DNA of 64,000 bases from Dugong dugon (lineage: Eukaryota > Chordata > Mammalia > Sirenia > Dugongidae), in the NCBI GenBank assembly GCA_030035585.1, contig CM057482.1, positions 11,209,001 through 11,273,000 of the forward strand, given 5' to 3'. The position numbers and the translations under genes are program-made. Below, piece after piece: positions 13,258 to 26,114 of the stretch. Under the pieces are notes generated by a model. That model worked only from the letters and a program-made list of their open reading frames with translations. It ran no database searches and was not told where the DNA came from. How positions within the stretch are numbered: the stretch's first letter is position 1; each line of letters opens with the position of its first letter.

Positions 13258-13355
13258 CAATGAAGCAAATAAACGTTTGTGTTTTGGTCATCATGTTATA
13301 GAATTTTTGACGTGACCAATCCCAGCTTCTTAAGAAACTTTTCAACATAAATATA
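13258..13355 (-). pseudogene. Decayed partial copy of DENND4A exon 12 plus its acceptor
   Basis: About 98 bp closely match exon 12 from its 5' end to the codons for FIRFI, plus about 13 bp of upstream intron (ttcaacataaata in + orientation). Readable remnant: [19 protein letters not shown]. Because intronic bases are included, the copy arose from genomic DNA or unspliced RNA, not mature mRNA. A 1-base loss next to the acceptor puts TAA in frame as the second codon after the junction codon if spliced from exon 11. The homology stops before the exon's donor. It lies between two parts of an antisense L1 and beside a TGCG simple repeat. Confidence 0.85.
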
Positions 13356-14027
13356 TAATGGGAGCTCATCTTGCGCCTTCCTTGCCCTAGAGTTGGAACC
13401 AACCATTTCTCCAAGGAGCCCTGCTTCCTTTTAGTAGAGAAGGGTATTTAGAAGCCAAAATCTGTGCGTATTACTGTTGGAGTATAGCTGCTTCCAGATC
13501 CTCTCAACATGGATACTACCTTTGCTCTGCCTTACCTAATGGCATTAAGACTGAAAGGGAGAGAGAGGTTTAATATGTGAAATTAAAATAATAGACTTAA
13601 TTAATTTAATTTATGCGACAAACTCACTCTCAAATTACAGAAATATCCAAGTGAAATATCTCTTATGTGTTACACTTACTGTCAGTATATGACCATTCAC
13701 CTCAAACAAAAAGAGGAAGAGAAAATTAAGGATGCTCAAGTTGGAGGTTCACAGGCTTGGAAAAAAACCAACAGTCTGCTTATAAATGGGCAAGTAAGGT
13801 TAAGAGCTTGATTGCTAAAACTCATGATTTAGTAAAATCCTGCAAGGTACTTACAAAAGGTTGTACTCTATAATTTCTAGCAGGCCACCAAAGGGGTCAA
13901 TGGTAAAACTGAATTAATTTAGATTTTCATATAACCTGGTAAAAGTTCTAAGTAGAAACTGTAACTCATAACATTTATTGCAGTCATACAAAACAAGTTA
14001 GGGAATCGGAGACATACTTTTACTTAC

Positions 14028-14173
14028 TTTATCTACACAATCATCAAAAAATGCCAGGCTTGCATCTTTATCACTGACAAAAGAACATTCCTCAATGAAG
14101 CGAATAAACATCTGTGTTTTCGTCATCATGTTATAGAATTTTTGATGTGACCGGTCCCGGCTTCTTAAGAAAG
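14028..14173 (-). CDS. DENND4A: DENND4A coding exon 12 (dDENN)
   Basis: 146 bp, residues 604-652, reading [20 protein letters not shown] then [20 protein letters not shown]. Acceptor gttgaacag, donor GTAAGT after GATAAA. A decayed partial copy of this exon and its acceptor lies about 0.8 kb downstream in transcript order (13258-13355). Confidence 0.95.
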
Positions 14174-14204
14174 CTGTTCAACATAAATACACAACGTCAG
14201 AATA

Positions 14205-14430
14205 TATAATAGAATTCACAGAGTCAAAGAATTTTTGAGCTAGAAGGAACCTGATTAACCATGTCCTCTGTACTCTCCATACCGCTGCCATTTTGCAGAA
14301 AAAGAAAGATCCCCGAGAGGGGAAATGACCTGAAAAGATAGCAATAGGGAAGGAACTTGAACCTAGATCTCTCAAATCCTTACCCAGAATTGTATCCATT
14401 GCCCCCATGCTACCTTGAAGATTACACACA
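14205..14430 (-). repeat. MIR/MIR3-like SINE
   Basis: Reverse-oriented: 'gagctagaaggaacctgatt', 'ttttgcagaaaaagaaaga', 'gaacttgaacctagatctc'. About 30 bp upstream of exon 12's acceptor. Confidence 0.65.
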
Positions 14431-14507
14431 AACTAGTAAATTTGAAAGCATTTAGAAAATTTCTATCCCCCACAAATGCTTTCTGTGCTGTGTATGCACA
14501 CGTTCAC

Positions 14508-14560
14508 TCTGTCTCTCTCTCTCTTTACATATATAGTTCTCTCTCTCTCTCTTTATGTAT
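14508..14560. repeat. (CT)n simple repeat
   Basis: Two CT-rich runs separated by a tttacatatatag segment. Confidence 0.8.
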
Positions 14561-14674
14561 ATAGTCTTTTCAAAGTAGCAGTAACATTCCCTCTAGTATT
14601 CATTATATTTGTGCCTTATACTGGAAACAGAGTAAAGTTTACTTCCTGGATTTCCCCTACACCTTGATCATTAT

Positions 14675-14990
14675 ACTCAGGTTACACTGCACTGGCCTTC
14701 CTGTAGGCCCATTAACTCAAGCTCTTTCCAGTCTCAGGGACTTTGCATCAACTGTTCTCTCTGCCTAAAACACTCCTGTTCTTTCCCTTTGCCTGGCTAA
14801 TTTCTATTCACCCTTTAGATTATGGCTCAGATGTTACTTCCTTACAAAAGCCTTCTGTGATCACTCCTATTATTTTCTAATTCTTTATCCTCTATAAGCT
14901 CCATGAAGGAAATGCCTCTTCTGCATACCACTATATACCCAATGCCTAGCATTTGGGACCACTCAATAAATCCTTATTAAATGAATTCCT
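14675..14990 (+). repeat. L2 LINE 3' end
   Basis: Clear L2 tail: 'gatgttacttccttacaaaa', 'cctctataagctccatgaag', 'caataaatccttattaaatg'. Confidence 0.8.
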
Positions 14991-15493
14991 CTTTCAAATG
15001 TCAAATATTACAAGAGAGAGTAAATACTTACTACAACACTAACTGCACCCCAGAACTTCTCAACTTTTTTTACTTCACGGCTCTTACAGAAAATATTTGT
15101 AAAGCTTACTGAAGTAAAACAAATGGGACTGCTCAAGCCTGGATGTGACCATCCCAGGGGCTCCTCCACATCCTCAACATTGCCTGGCTGCCTGGAAAGC
15201 TGACAGCATCAATACCTCAACACAGCTAATCTCAGCACACATCAGAATACAGGGGTACATGGTCAGGAGGCTCTGTACTTTTCAAATATGTAGTTTCTTT
15301 GGCATATTTTGCTAATGGGATGATACTCGATGTACGAATCCTATGGAAATGGACTACCAACAGAGCTGGTATTCATATACCCTTGAAATAGGTACGTATT
15401 TTGATAAATGTGAGCTATTAACTCAGAGTAATCAAATCATCATGAGGTTAAGCTCAATAATAGGAAAGCTGTAAAACTATTGCAATCACTCAC

Positions 15494-15712
15494 CTTGTAG
15501 GGCAAAAAGTGAGGTTGCATCTGTGGCTGTCTCGGATGGGGCTTGTGTTATTGGCCTTAAGTACGATCTATAACCTTTTAAAATAGAGGCCATGAAACAC
15601 AAAAATGCCTCTTGGATTTCCAAATCTATCATATGCAACCTCTTTCCAGAATGAAAATCACAGTCATTCATTGCTAAGTCCATCAGCCCATCATCTCTCG
15701 GTCTCTGCTGCA
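15494..15712 (-). CDS. DENND4A: DENND4A coding exon 11 (dDENN)
   Basis: 219 bp, residues 531-603 plus one base, containing [33 protein letters not shown] and [15 protein letters not shown]. This is dDENN. Acceptor cttcacag, donor GTGAGT. An AG-less intronic reading frame extends past the acceptor but is not part of the exon by phase. Confidence 0.95.
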
Positions 15713-16370
15713 CTGTGAAGGGATACGGCGTTAATGCTTTCTCCAAACCGGCAAAGCTGATCATTACGATGGTACCAATATAAATTTGTTGTTCTCAAAA
15801 GGGCTTAAGCTACCTTAACTCTTTGTTTACATAACTTTATAATATGTAAACCCTAGCAAAGCTTACCATATCATTTCTCAGGCTCTGCAGAGTATATTTT
15901 ATCCGAGTTAAACATAAAATTACCCTCATTTATCTAACTATCCTCAGAACAAGTGTTCAGGTTCTGAAATAATTATATACAAACTAATAAATAAAGATCA
16001 TAACAACTGTATCAACTGGACATAAGGTTAAATGCAATAATCCTTCCTTCCCTCCTCCTATTAAAAAAAAAACAATAAAAGTAACTATAGGAGGAAAAAA
16101 CGGCATTTAAAATGCTAAAAAACAAAAACAGAAACAAAACCTACTTTTCCCCTTCCTGAACAATTCAGCGCTAAAGCTATTGGGCAGGGCAGAGCAAAGA
16201 AAGCCTATATAATTGGGGGGCGTGGAGCGGTACTGGCCTGGAAGAGGGTGGCAGAGCCCCAGTCAGTGCGGAAGGGAGGGCTGGCTGGGGCTCTGAGAGA
16301 GTCAGAGCCTAAGATATGTGACAGGAGACTCCCTACAGAAGGGTGGCCTGGTGTGGTATTCAGAGCCAAA
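15713..16370. other. Intron 10 segment, nothing definite
   Basis: A GC-richer patch at 16195-16370 stands out, but no CpG island, exon or element was recognised in it. Confidence 0.4.
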
Positions 16371-16379
16371 GCAGGTGAG

Positions 16380-17150
16380 GAGGAAAATGTATCAAACTAA
16401 ATGATGTAACAGTTTACAATTCACTGAATAAAACAGGAAGCCATGAGCCCATACAGATATTAAACAAACGAATAAATTGCAAGTCTGATGAGGAATGGGA
16501 TCTTGCATAGTTTTAAAGCACACCAACAAAATACCTAATTACAAATGAAAGTAACTTTACAGGAGAGAAGCCTAATAGACACCACCTGAGCCAAGTGTTC
16601 AAAGTGAACATCCTTATCAATAATAGGACAAACTGGAATAGTCCACCACCTGAAAGGGATGCAATGGGAGGAACATGCCATTACTTCTGCGATCTTCCTG
16701 CCAAAAATGCACGGCCTGTTTCGATTATGAGGAAACTCAGACAAACCTAAAATATAGACCATTCTACAATGTTAAGGATAATTTTCAAAAGTTTCAAAGG
16801 TCAAGAAAATGGAGAAAAAATTGAGGAACTGTACGAGAGGGAAAGAGTCTAAAGAGGCGTGAAACTAAAAATAACACTGATTTAGAAGCGGATCCTTTTG
16901 CTATAAAGAACATTATTATAATAATTGGCAAAATTTGAAGGCGGTCTGAGGATTAGGATGGCAGTAATGTATCGATGTAAATTTCCTGATTTTCATGGTT
17001 ATATGCAGGAGATGGCCGATGCAGGAGAATGTACTTGTTGGTAAAAATAACATTCTATCTGGGGGTGATGGGGCATCTACTCTCAAAGCGTCAAGAAAAC
17101 ATTGGTGACTGCTTCAGATTTTTACAACTTTTTTAAATATCAGGAACTAA
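16380..17150 (+). mobile_element. Ancient L1M 3' UTR, sense
   Basis: Contains 'aataaaacaggaagccatga', 'gatccttttgctataaag', 'gcaaaatttgaaggcggtct' and 'gggggtgatggggcatct', all markers of old L1M tails. Sense counterpart of the antisense copy at 12480-13560. Confidence 0.75.
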
Positions 17151-17214
17151 TTAATTAATCATCTTAGAGCATTTATTTTTTTTGGAGTTCTTGTTGTCTG
17201 CAAAAATGTAACAC

Positions 17215-17345
17215 TGGAAAGAACGTGGGCATTGGAATCAGAAGGCCTAGATTTTACTTCTGGCTTCATCCATGTTAACTGGAAGACCTTTGACAAGCTA
17301 CTTAACCTCCCTCAACCTTACTGTCCTTCAGAGTTGTAGGAAAAA
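17215..17345 (+). repeat. MIR SINE
   Basis: 'gtgggcattggaatcagaag', 'gacaagctacttaacctcc' fit MIR in sense orientation. Confidence 0.75.
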
Positions 17346-18547
17346 TAAGAATGTATGTGAAAGAGCTCTGAAGCTGTAACCCCTCAACTCATAGTGACTC
17401 TGTGGCTGTAAACTGTTATACATTCCTTAACCATTAGTATTATTTAAAAGTCTCTGCAGTTTTGAGCTTTAAAATTCTGCCCTTCACTAGAGTTAGGTGG
17501 GCTATTTCACTGATTTTAATAATATTTAAATATTGCTACAAAAGCTGCTAGACTTCTCAGGTATTCAAAAGAAGTGCAAGCACTTTTAGAAAGCAATTAA
17601 CTAGATAGCGTAAATAAAATTATGTACAGAATTTATTTGCTCCATAAGATCAAATTTTGTTATATCTGACATCATTTTTATTTCATATCTCAATTCTTTG
17701 AAGCTATTTCCAAATTATCTACCTGTTACGAGGTTTGCTTTGTTAACGTTTTTTTTTCCCATGTCTATTTCCAACTATTCTACATGTACCTTGAGGGTAT
17801 AGGCCATCCCTATGTTTATATTTCAACTAATATATAAATGGGAACCCCATATATTGCTACATTACTAATACATTTCACACAATAAGTATTAAGTTATGGA
17901 CTCTGAATGGGCCATTGTTATAACACCAAGATGATTAGATAAAGAAATGAAGGTTTAATTCTTCTTATCAGTAATTCTGGATCAATGTCAAGATACACTC
18001 TTAGAAAAGCTTTTCACTGTAACATTTCATACACTAATCGATTTTTGTTTTCATTAGTTTCCTAATGCTTTTGGCAAGTTTCTAGTTGACGTCAGCACAG
18101 CATTAAGATCCACTGAAAGTGAAAAGCATGTGACCTAGCTCTCACCCCACTGAAATCATAAGCATTTTCAAATACAGCATAAATCATCTGTCTTACATTT
18201 TCAAAACTTTCTACCTCTGTATGAAGGAAATATAAAAGTGGAAACCTTTATTCTTCCAAGATATTTCAGTAATGGTAAAATTAAAGAAAGTAACTACCTT
18301 AACACCCTCTTGAACTTTATTATTCTAAACAAGTTAGAACGGTTCTGTGAAAATGTGGTAGATTTAAAATATAAATTGTGTGAATCTCCCATTAGCATCT
18401 AACAAATTTTGCTTTAATGTTAACTTACCTTCAAGACTGTAAAAACACTTCAGAAAAAATAAACATTATCCTTTTACAAGTAAGGCAGATTAACTGGAAT
18501 CCACTTCTCAGATTAAATTACCTCCTTTAATTAAGTTCTCCACTTAC
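17345..18547. other. Intron 10 segment up to exon 10, nothing recognised
   Basis: AT-rich, no recognisable repeat beyond short A/T runs. Confidence 0.4.
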
Positions 18548-18648
18548 ATTTTGCTAACTGCTGGTGCAAATTATTCAGTGTGTTCATGAGATTTTTACAT
18601 GGCTTCTTCGGAAGTATCTTCCAGGCTACATTTTTCTTGTCTCCAGTT
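18548..18648 (-). CDS. DENND4A: DENND4A coding exon 10 (cDENN end)
   Basis: 101 bp, residues 497-530 plus one base, reading [20 protein letters not shown] then [13 protein letters not shown]. Acceptor aatctcag, donor GTAAGT. It sits about 6 kb downstream of exon 9 in transcript order, across an intron that holds a MaLR-type provirus (20137-22390) in the opposite orientation. Confidence 0.94.
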
Positions 18649-20130
18649 CTGAGATTAAATGACAACAATAATATATTTGTTAGCTGAACTTTTTGGGGAA
18701 AATTATATTCTTGTTACATATAAAAAAGGAAAATGTATTGAATGAAAAAGAAAACATATACAAAATAGTTAAGAGGAGAAAATACTACAGTTGTAAATTG
18801 GGATGTTGAATATTTAAAAATTAATTTACATCATAGCAGAACATTATATTAAACATAGCTAAAAAATTTATGATTATGTTGCTACTGAGTAAATTCTACT
18901 TGCACTGGAATCAAGCTAATCACCACATTTAAGAGTGTTTAGACACCTAAATATTAGAAAAATCCTACTATGAGAAATTTTTTTTCTTACAGACTCTAAG
19001 AATAAGCATTGTATAAAACTTCCAATAAATTTATCTTACCAAAATACTTTGGTATATTTAAATATTTAGTTTCTTATTTCCTAAAAATATAAATAAAAGT
19101 TATTTTTGTTTCTTTTAGAAAAAAAATCCATAATATGAAACTACCTGAATAAAGTATAACATTCCAAAATATTTTTATAACTATAAAAGATGACATTTGA
19201 CTGAAAATGGTATCTCTGTTTCCTGGATGAACTTCTATTATCTCTTCTTTTCCAACTGTTACAACACAGCTGCTCTTTATATATGGGGCAGAAGAAGAAA
19301 AGAACATAGCAATAAAACATCAAAAAGTTTTTGGACTTAACTATAGCTTTGTTGATTCTATTCTTATGAAATCTTTTCAAAAGCAATGAACACACATTTT
19401 AGAAAACTTGAAAAACTACAGAGAAAAAAAGAAGAAAATTAAATCACTCAGACTCCAGCCACCAAAGACGATGACTATTAATATCTTGGGTATATTTATT
19501 TTCTAGACTTCTCTCCATTTTCAGGGTTTTTAATTTATTATTATTGCTTTTTAATGATACGATTCCTATTTCATATGTAATTTCCACTACATTTTCATTA
19601 ATATTCTACAATGAACATTTCCTACAGTATGTCCTTCAGAAACATGATATTAAAAGGTGCTATACTATTTCATACAGTCTGGACAGCTAGGTATTTAATC
19701 ATTTACCCTACTGTGAAGATACCTGTGTTCTTTATTTTTTTCAAACAGAAATCTTTAATTTTTAATAATTACTTCCTTCCTCCCCTCAATTCTACTTATA
19801 GGTATTATGATGCCATGTTCTTTGGCTTCAATTTTTTTCTTCCCAAAGTTACTTAACAAGTAGGCTACAGAACTAGAAATGGGGCTTGCTTCATGGGTTC
19901 ACAGCTCAAATAAAATTAATATTAACCAGCACATCTAAATTAATTGCATCTTATAATTTTAGACTTTTCTATAAGATAATCTGAAAAAGTAGAAATTAAC
20001 CTAAGATTGACACTTCCAAACGCTTTTACAAACCTCATTTCTACAAAACGATACTAGATAGACCAAAGTTATATAACGGGACTTAGGATAGATAGCACAG
20101 ATGTGTAGTGGAACTTGAACTTTTTTTTTA
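18649..20130. other. Intron 9 segment; possible old LINE remnant near 19450-19800
   Basis: Mostly AT-rich. 19540-19760 vaguely resembles old antisense LINE sequence ('tatgtccttcagaaacatga'), but too weakly to assign. The overlapping 76-84 codon frames have no recognisable domain. Confidence 0.35.
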
Positions 20131-20271
20131 CTCTCCTGTTATGGATTAAATTATGTCCCTCAAAAATATGGGCTGTAAATCCCAACCTGTGCCTGTGTTA
20201 CATCCCACGTGTGAATGGGTTATGTTTCTTCTGTTAAAGAGGCAGGATTAGGTTATGTCAATGAGGATTCC

Positions 20272-20408
20272 AAAACCAAACCAAACTCGTTGCTGTCAAG
20301 TGGATTCGGACTCACAGTGACCCTAAAGGATGGAGTAGAGCCGCCCCATAGGGTTTCCAAGGAGTGGCTGGTGGATTTGAATTGCTGACCTTTTGGTTAG
20401 TACCAGGG
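20272..20408 (-). mobile_element. AfroSINE, truncated, inside the 5' LTR
   Basis: Reverse-oriented; it lacks part of the head after 'ttttggttag' and ends 'taccagggct'. Absent at the equivalent place of the 3' LTR, so it inserted after the provirus. Confidence 0.85.
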
Positions 20409-21904
20409 CTACTCAATGAGGAGCAGGTTATGTTTATTAAGTTAATGAGGCAGGATTAGGGTGTATTTTGAGTCAGTCTCTTTTGAGATACAAAAGAGAT
20501 TAAACAAGCAAGTGAGAGAAGGCGAGATGGGAGAAAAGAGATGCTAAGCCACATGAAGATCATCCAAGAGTAGAAGCTCAAACAGACAAAGACCTTCCTC
20601 AGAGCTGACAGAGACAGAAAGCCTTTCTCTAGAGCTGGTGCCCTGAATTCAGACTTCCAGCCTCCTACACTGTGAGACAATAAATTTCTGTTTGTTAAAG
20701 CCAAGCACTTGTGGTATTTCTGCTATAGCAGCACCAGATAACTAAGACAGAATTTGGTACCGGAAGAGTGGGGTGCTACTCTAACACATACCTAAAACAT
20801 GGAAGTGATTTTGGAGTTGGGTAATGGGTAGAGGCTGGAAGAATTTTAAGGTGAAAAGCCTAGATTTCCTTGAAGAGCCTGTTGGTAGAATTATGTATAT
20901 TAAAGGAAATTCTGGTGAGGGTTCAGAAGGAAGTGACGAGAGCTCTATTGTCTGAGAGAATACATACGACGCCAGCAACAGAATGTTGCTAGAAATGTGG
21001 ACATTAAATGTGCTTCTGGTGAGGCTTTAAAAGAAAACGATGAACAAGTGACTGAACAGTGGAGGAAGGGCGATGCTTTCTATGCAGCGGCAAAGAGCTT
21101 GTCTGAAGTACGTTCAGATGTGTGGTGGAAGGAAGAACTTGGAAGTGATGAACTTGGATATTTGGCTAATGAGATTTCCAAACAAGATCTTAAAGCAGTC
21201 ACATGGTTTCTCCTCGCTACTTACAGTAAAATGTGAGAGGAAAGAGATGGACTTAAAAATGAACTGTGCATAATGAAAACAGAACTTAACAGAGTCTGCC
21301 AGGATCGAGGGGGTGGGGTCGCTACTCTGACCGACTATGAGAACAGGACTGCTCAAAGCTAAGGGAGCAGAGTTGCTGTCCCAAAGGGCCTGGAAGGCGG
21401 AGCTGAAGCCCAGGGCCAAGGGGCCTCCACCCAGAATGCAAAGACCATGGCCAAGACCCAGAGTCTGGAGGGGAGGGCCATAGTCTAGGTGGTCTCAGAG
21501 AACTGAGGATGTTTTTCAAGCCTTGAGAGCTAATGTAATTTGTTCTGTTTGGTTTGGACTTGCGTGGTGACTGCTATCCCTTCTTTCCCTGCAATTTCTC
21601 CTATTTGTAATGGAAATGTCTATCTTGTACCTGTTCCACCACTGTACTTTTGAAACAGATAACTTGTAGTCTAGATTTCACAGGTTCATAGATGAAGAAT
21701 AATTTTGCTCCAGGATGGAATATGCCTGAAGTCTCACCCATATTTGATTCAGATGATTAAGAAGATGAGATTTTGGACTTGAAGTTGATTTAAGACTTTT
21801 GGGATAATGTGATGGGGTGAATGTAAATGAGTAGGATTAGGTTATGTTTATCATTTTAATGAGGGAGCATTAGGGTGTATCTTGAGTTAATCTGTTTTGA
21901 GATA

Positions 21905-22122
21905 CAACCAAACCAAAAACCAAACCCGCTGCTGTCAAGTTGATTCTGACTCATAACTACTCTACAGGACAGAGCAGAACTGTCCCATAGGGTTTCCAAG
22001 GCTGTAAATCTTTACGGAAGCAGACTGCTGCATCCTTCTCCTGCAGAGCGACTGATGCGTTTGAACTGCTGACCCTTTGGTTAGCAGCCTAGTGCTTTAA
22101 CCACTGTGCCACAAGGGCTCCC
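21905..22122 (-). mobile_element. AfroSINE variant inside the 3' LTR
   Basis: Reverse-oriented with an extra block ('ctttacggaagcagactgct') between tail and head. Flanked by a duplicated 'ttttgagata' (21894-21903 and 22123-22133). Confidence 0.85.
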
Positions 22123-22689
22123 TTTTTGAGATATACAAGAGATTAAACAAGCAAGTGAAAGAAGCAGAGATGGGGGAAGAGAGATGCCAAGCCACATGAA
22201 GGTTGCTCAGGAACAGAAGCTCAAAGCTCAAGGACCTTCCTCCAAGCAGACAGAGAGAGAAAGCCTTTCCCTAGAGCTGGTGCCCTGAATTCAGACTTCT
22301 AGCCCCCTAAACTGTGAAAGAAGAATTTCTGTTTGTTAAAGCCACCCACTTGTGGTGTCTCTGTTATAGCAGCAGTAGATAACTAAGACAGCTCTCTAAA
22401 CTTCCCACAGAACAAAAAGGGCAAATATCATTTTGAAAGTTAAACAGAGAAAAAAGAGTGGATGGGAAAGCTTAAGCTGACTAAGGACGACTGTCTTGGA
22501 ATCTATCTGCTCTCCTCCTCCAGAAATGAAAATAAAAACAAAGACAGGGCAGGATCAGATTGCAGATATCCTGCTGTGAAGGCTTTATTACATTTATAAT
22601 GTGATCAGGAACATGGAATCCTGCATTACAGTGAGAACACAAAGTAGAAACACTTTTTATAATATTTTCTTTAAGTTTTGCAACCCAGC

Positions 22690-22850
22690 ACTCCTTCCGT
22701 GCCTTGCCATTTGCAGTGTACATGCCTGTCCTAGACTAGAATATGAGACACTTGAGAGAAAGGAGTGTATTTGGTTTGCCTTTTCATTCCAGTGCCTAGC
22801 AAAACACAAGCGCTCAAGATATGTTTGTGGCATAAGTGAATGAATAATAT
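22690..22850 (+). repeat. L2 LINE 3' end
   Basis: 'gactagaatatgagacactt', 'attccagtgcctagcaaaac', 'aagtgaatgaat' fit the L2 tail. Confidence 0.65.
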
Positions 22851-23039
22851 CTTGGTATCATCTGCTGACACCTAATTAATGTTATTTAGTCACACAGTGA
22901 TATCTTCAGTCTAAAACTGGACTAGGTATGAGAGTTTTATCTAGTGCTTGAGTTTGGATCTACCATAGCCTTCTGCATTTTCATTCATGTTACTTCCATT
23001 TACAAGAGCACTACTGCATAAATAGTTACCCAGTAATTA

Positions 23040-23260
23040 ACAGCAGAAGTATTAGTTTCGTAGTCAGACGGTGTTGGTTTCAAAACCCAGTTCTGGCAGT
23101 GTAAGCGATGTGCCCATTGATACATTACTTAAAAAACTAAGTTTCACTGTCTGTCAGATGGGGTTGATAAAAACCACCTCACAAAGTACAGAGAATAATG
23201 TGAGGTAGTTTATGCAATGCGTATGGCTTTATGCTTAACATATATAAGATATGAACTGCT
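23040..23260 (+). repeat. MIR SINE
   Basis: 'tagtcagacggtgttggttt', 'cactgtctgtcagatggggt', 'aaccacctcacaaagt' match MIR in order. Confidence 0.75.
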
Positions 23261-23292
23261 TTCCCATTTTTCAGAAATTTCTTGACATTCAC

Positions 23293-23372
23293 AGGCAGTT
23301 CTACTCTGTCCTCTAGGGTCACTATGAGTTGGAACTGACTTGATGGCAAGTGGGTTTGGTTTTTTGGTTTAA
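23293..23372 (+). mobile_element. AfroSINE 3' half
   Basis: 5'-truncated copy starting in 'ggcagttctactctgtcc' and ending in the T-rich 'gggtttggttttttggttt' tail. Confidence 0.85.
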
Positions 23373-23374
23373 GA

Positions 23375-25028
<1,654 letters not shown>

Positions 25029-25227
25029 TTATAAATATATAAAAAAATTACCTTTTAAATACTTACAGCTAAAGCCTAATGCTTGATAACAAACTAAATA
25101 ATTATATCTAGAGTTAATGGCCAGGAAATTAAAATTGTTTCCACAATATAAAAATTCATTACTCTATGCATTTTAGATAAGCATTAAAATAACATTAAAT
25201 TATATGAATAAATTAGGATTAAAACTA

Positions 25228-25467
<240 letters not shown>

Positions 25468-26114
25468 TTATTGTCTAAAATAATGAGAGAAGTACATGAT
25501 TAGGGTATAATTTGTATCATATATTCAACTTTAAACATGACTGCTGCTCTTATGTAAGGACAGCACTGCACCGCAAATACACCATGAAAACAATGTAATT
25601 TTACGAGGTTTCAAAATCATCTCATTCTTCTGCATTGTATTCAATATGGAAAATGAAATGTCATCTGCTTCATTTTATATAAAAAGATCTGCAATGCAGA
25701 TAAGGTTCAAATAAAGAACTCACTTCATGAAAGGTATGCTTTGGTTGAATGGTGAAGATAAATCCCTTAATGGACATTTTTTGAACATGGCTCATCTCCC
25801 CTTGTAATTATCAGAAAAGCTACATGACCTACAGGCTCACTTCCTTTCATGTAAATGCACATATTAAAATTTGGGTTTATGAATAGATATATTACATCAC
25901 TACTGAAATGACAACAGTAATACGAAATCAAGAGCTACAAATAATGAGAGAGATAACAAAGCAAATTAATTACCAGAACAACAAACCTAGATCTTCCATA
26001 TGGTAACAAAATACTGGCTTTAAAAAGTATACAACTCAGTAATCCAACCAGTATTTTGTCTATATAATGCTAAACAACTGATTTTACTGAGTTAATTTTT
26101 TTTTTAATAAAGCA

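Larger units (their letters stand above)
12480..13560 (-). mobile_element. Ancient L1M 3' region, antisense, split
   Basis: 12720-13150 and 13360-13500 both match the old L1M 3' UTR in reverse ('gacactt', 'ttgtagaatgtcactta', 'gatcacctgattaag', then 'caaccatttctccaaggagc'). Between them lie a GCGT simple repeat and the partial exon-12 copy, replacing the L1 bases expected there. The same L1 region occurs in sense at 16380-17150. Confidence 0.7.
20137..22390 (+). mobile_element. ERVL-MaLR-type provirus (two LTRs with short internal region)
   Basis: 5' LTR 20137-20749 and 3' LTR 21808-22390, both ending CTAAGACA. The internal region of about 1.06 kb opens with 'gaatttggtaccggaagagt', as in MaLR internal sequences, and keeps a short gag-like remnant around 20997-21236. 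Flanking CTCTC (20131-20135, 22392-22396) lies one base outside each end, a probable 5-bp target duplication. No envelope or polymerase region is present, as expected for a non-autonomous element. Each LTR carries its own AfroSINE insertion. The element lies antisense to DENND4A. Confidence 0.85.

Noticed and set aside
16195-16370. GC-richer patch as an alternative promoter
   Set aside because: Few CpGs, inside intron 10, and no TATA or initiator pattern that stands out.
20997-21236. 79-codon frame as a novel gene
   Set aside because: Gag-like remnant of the MaLR-type provirus internal region; short and not flanked by splice sites in a gene context.
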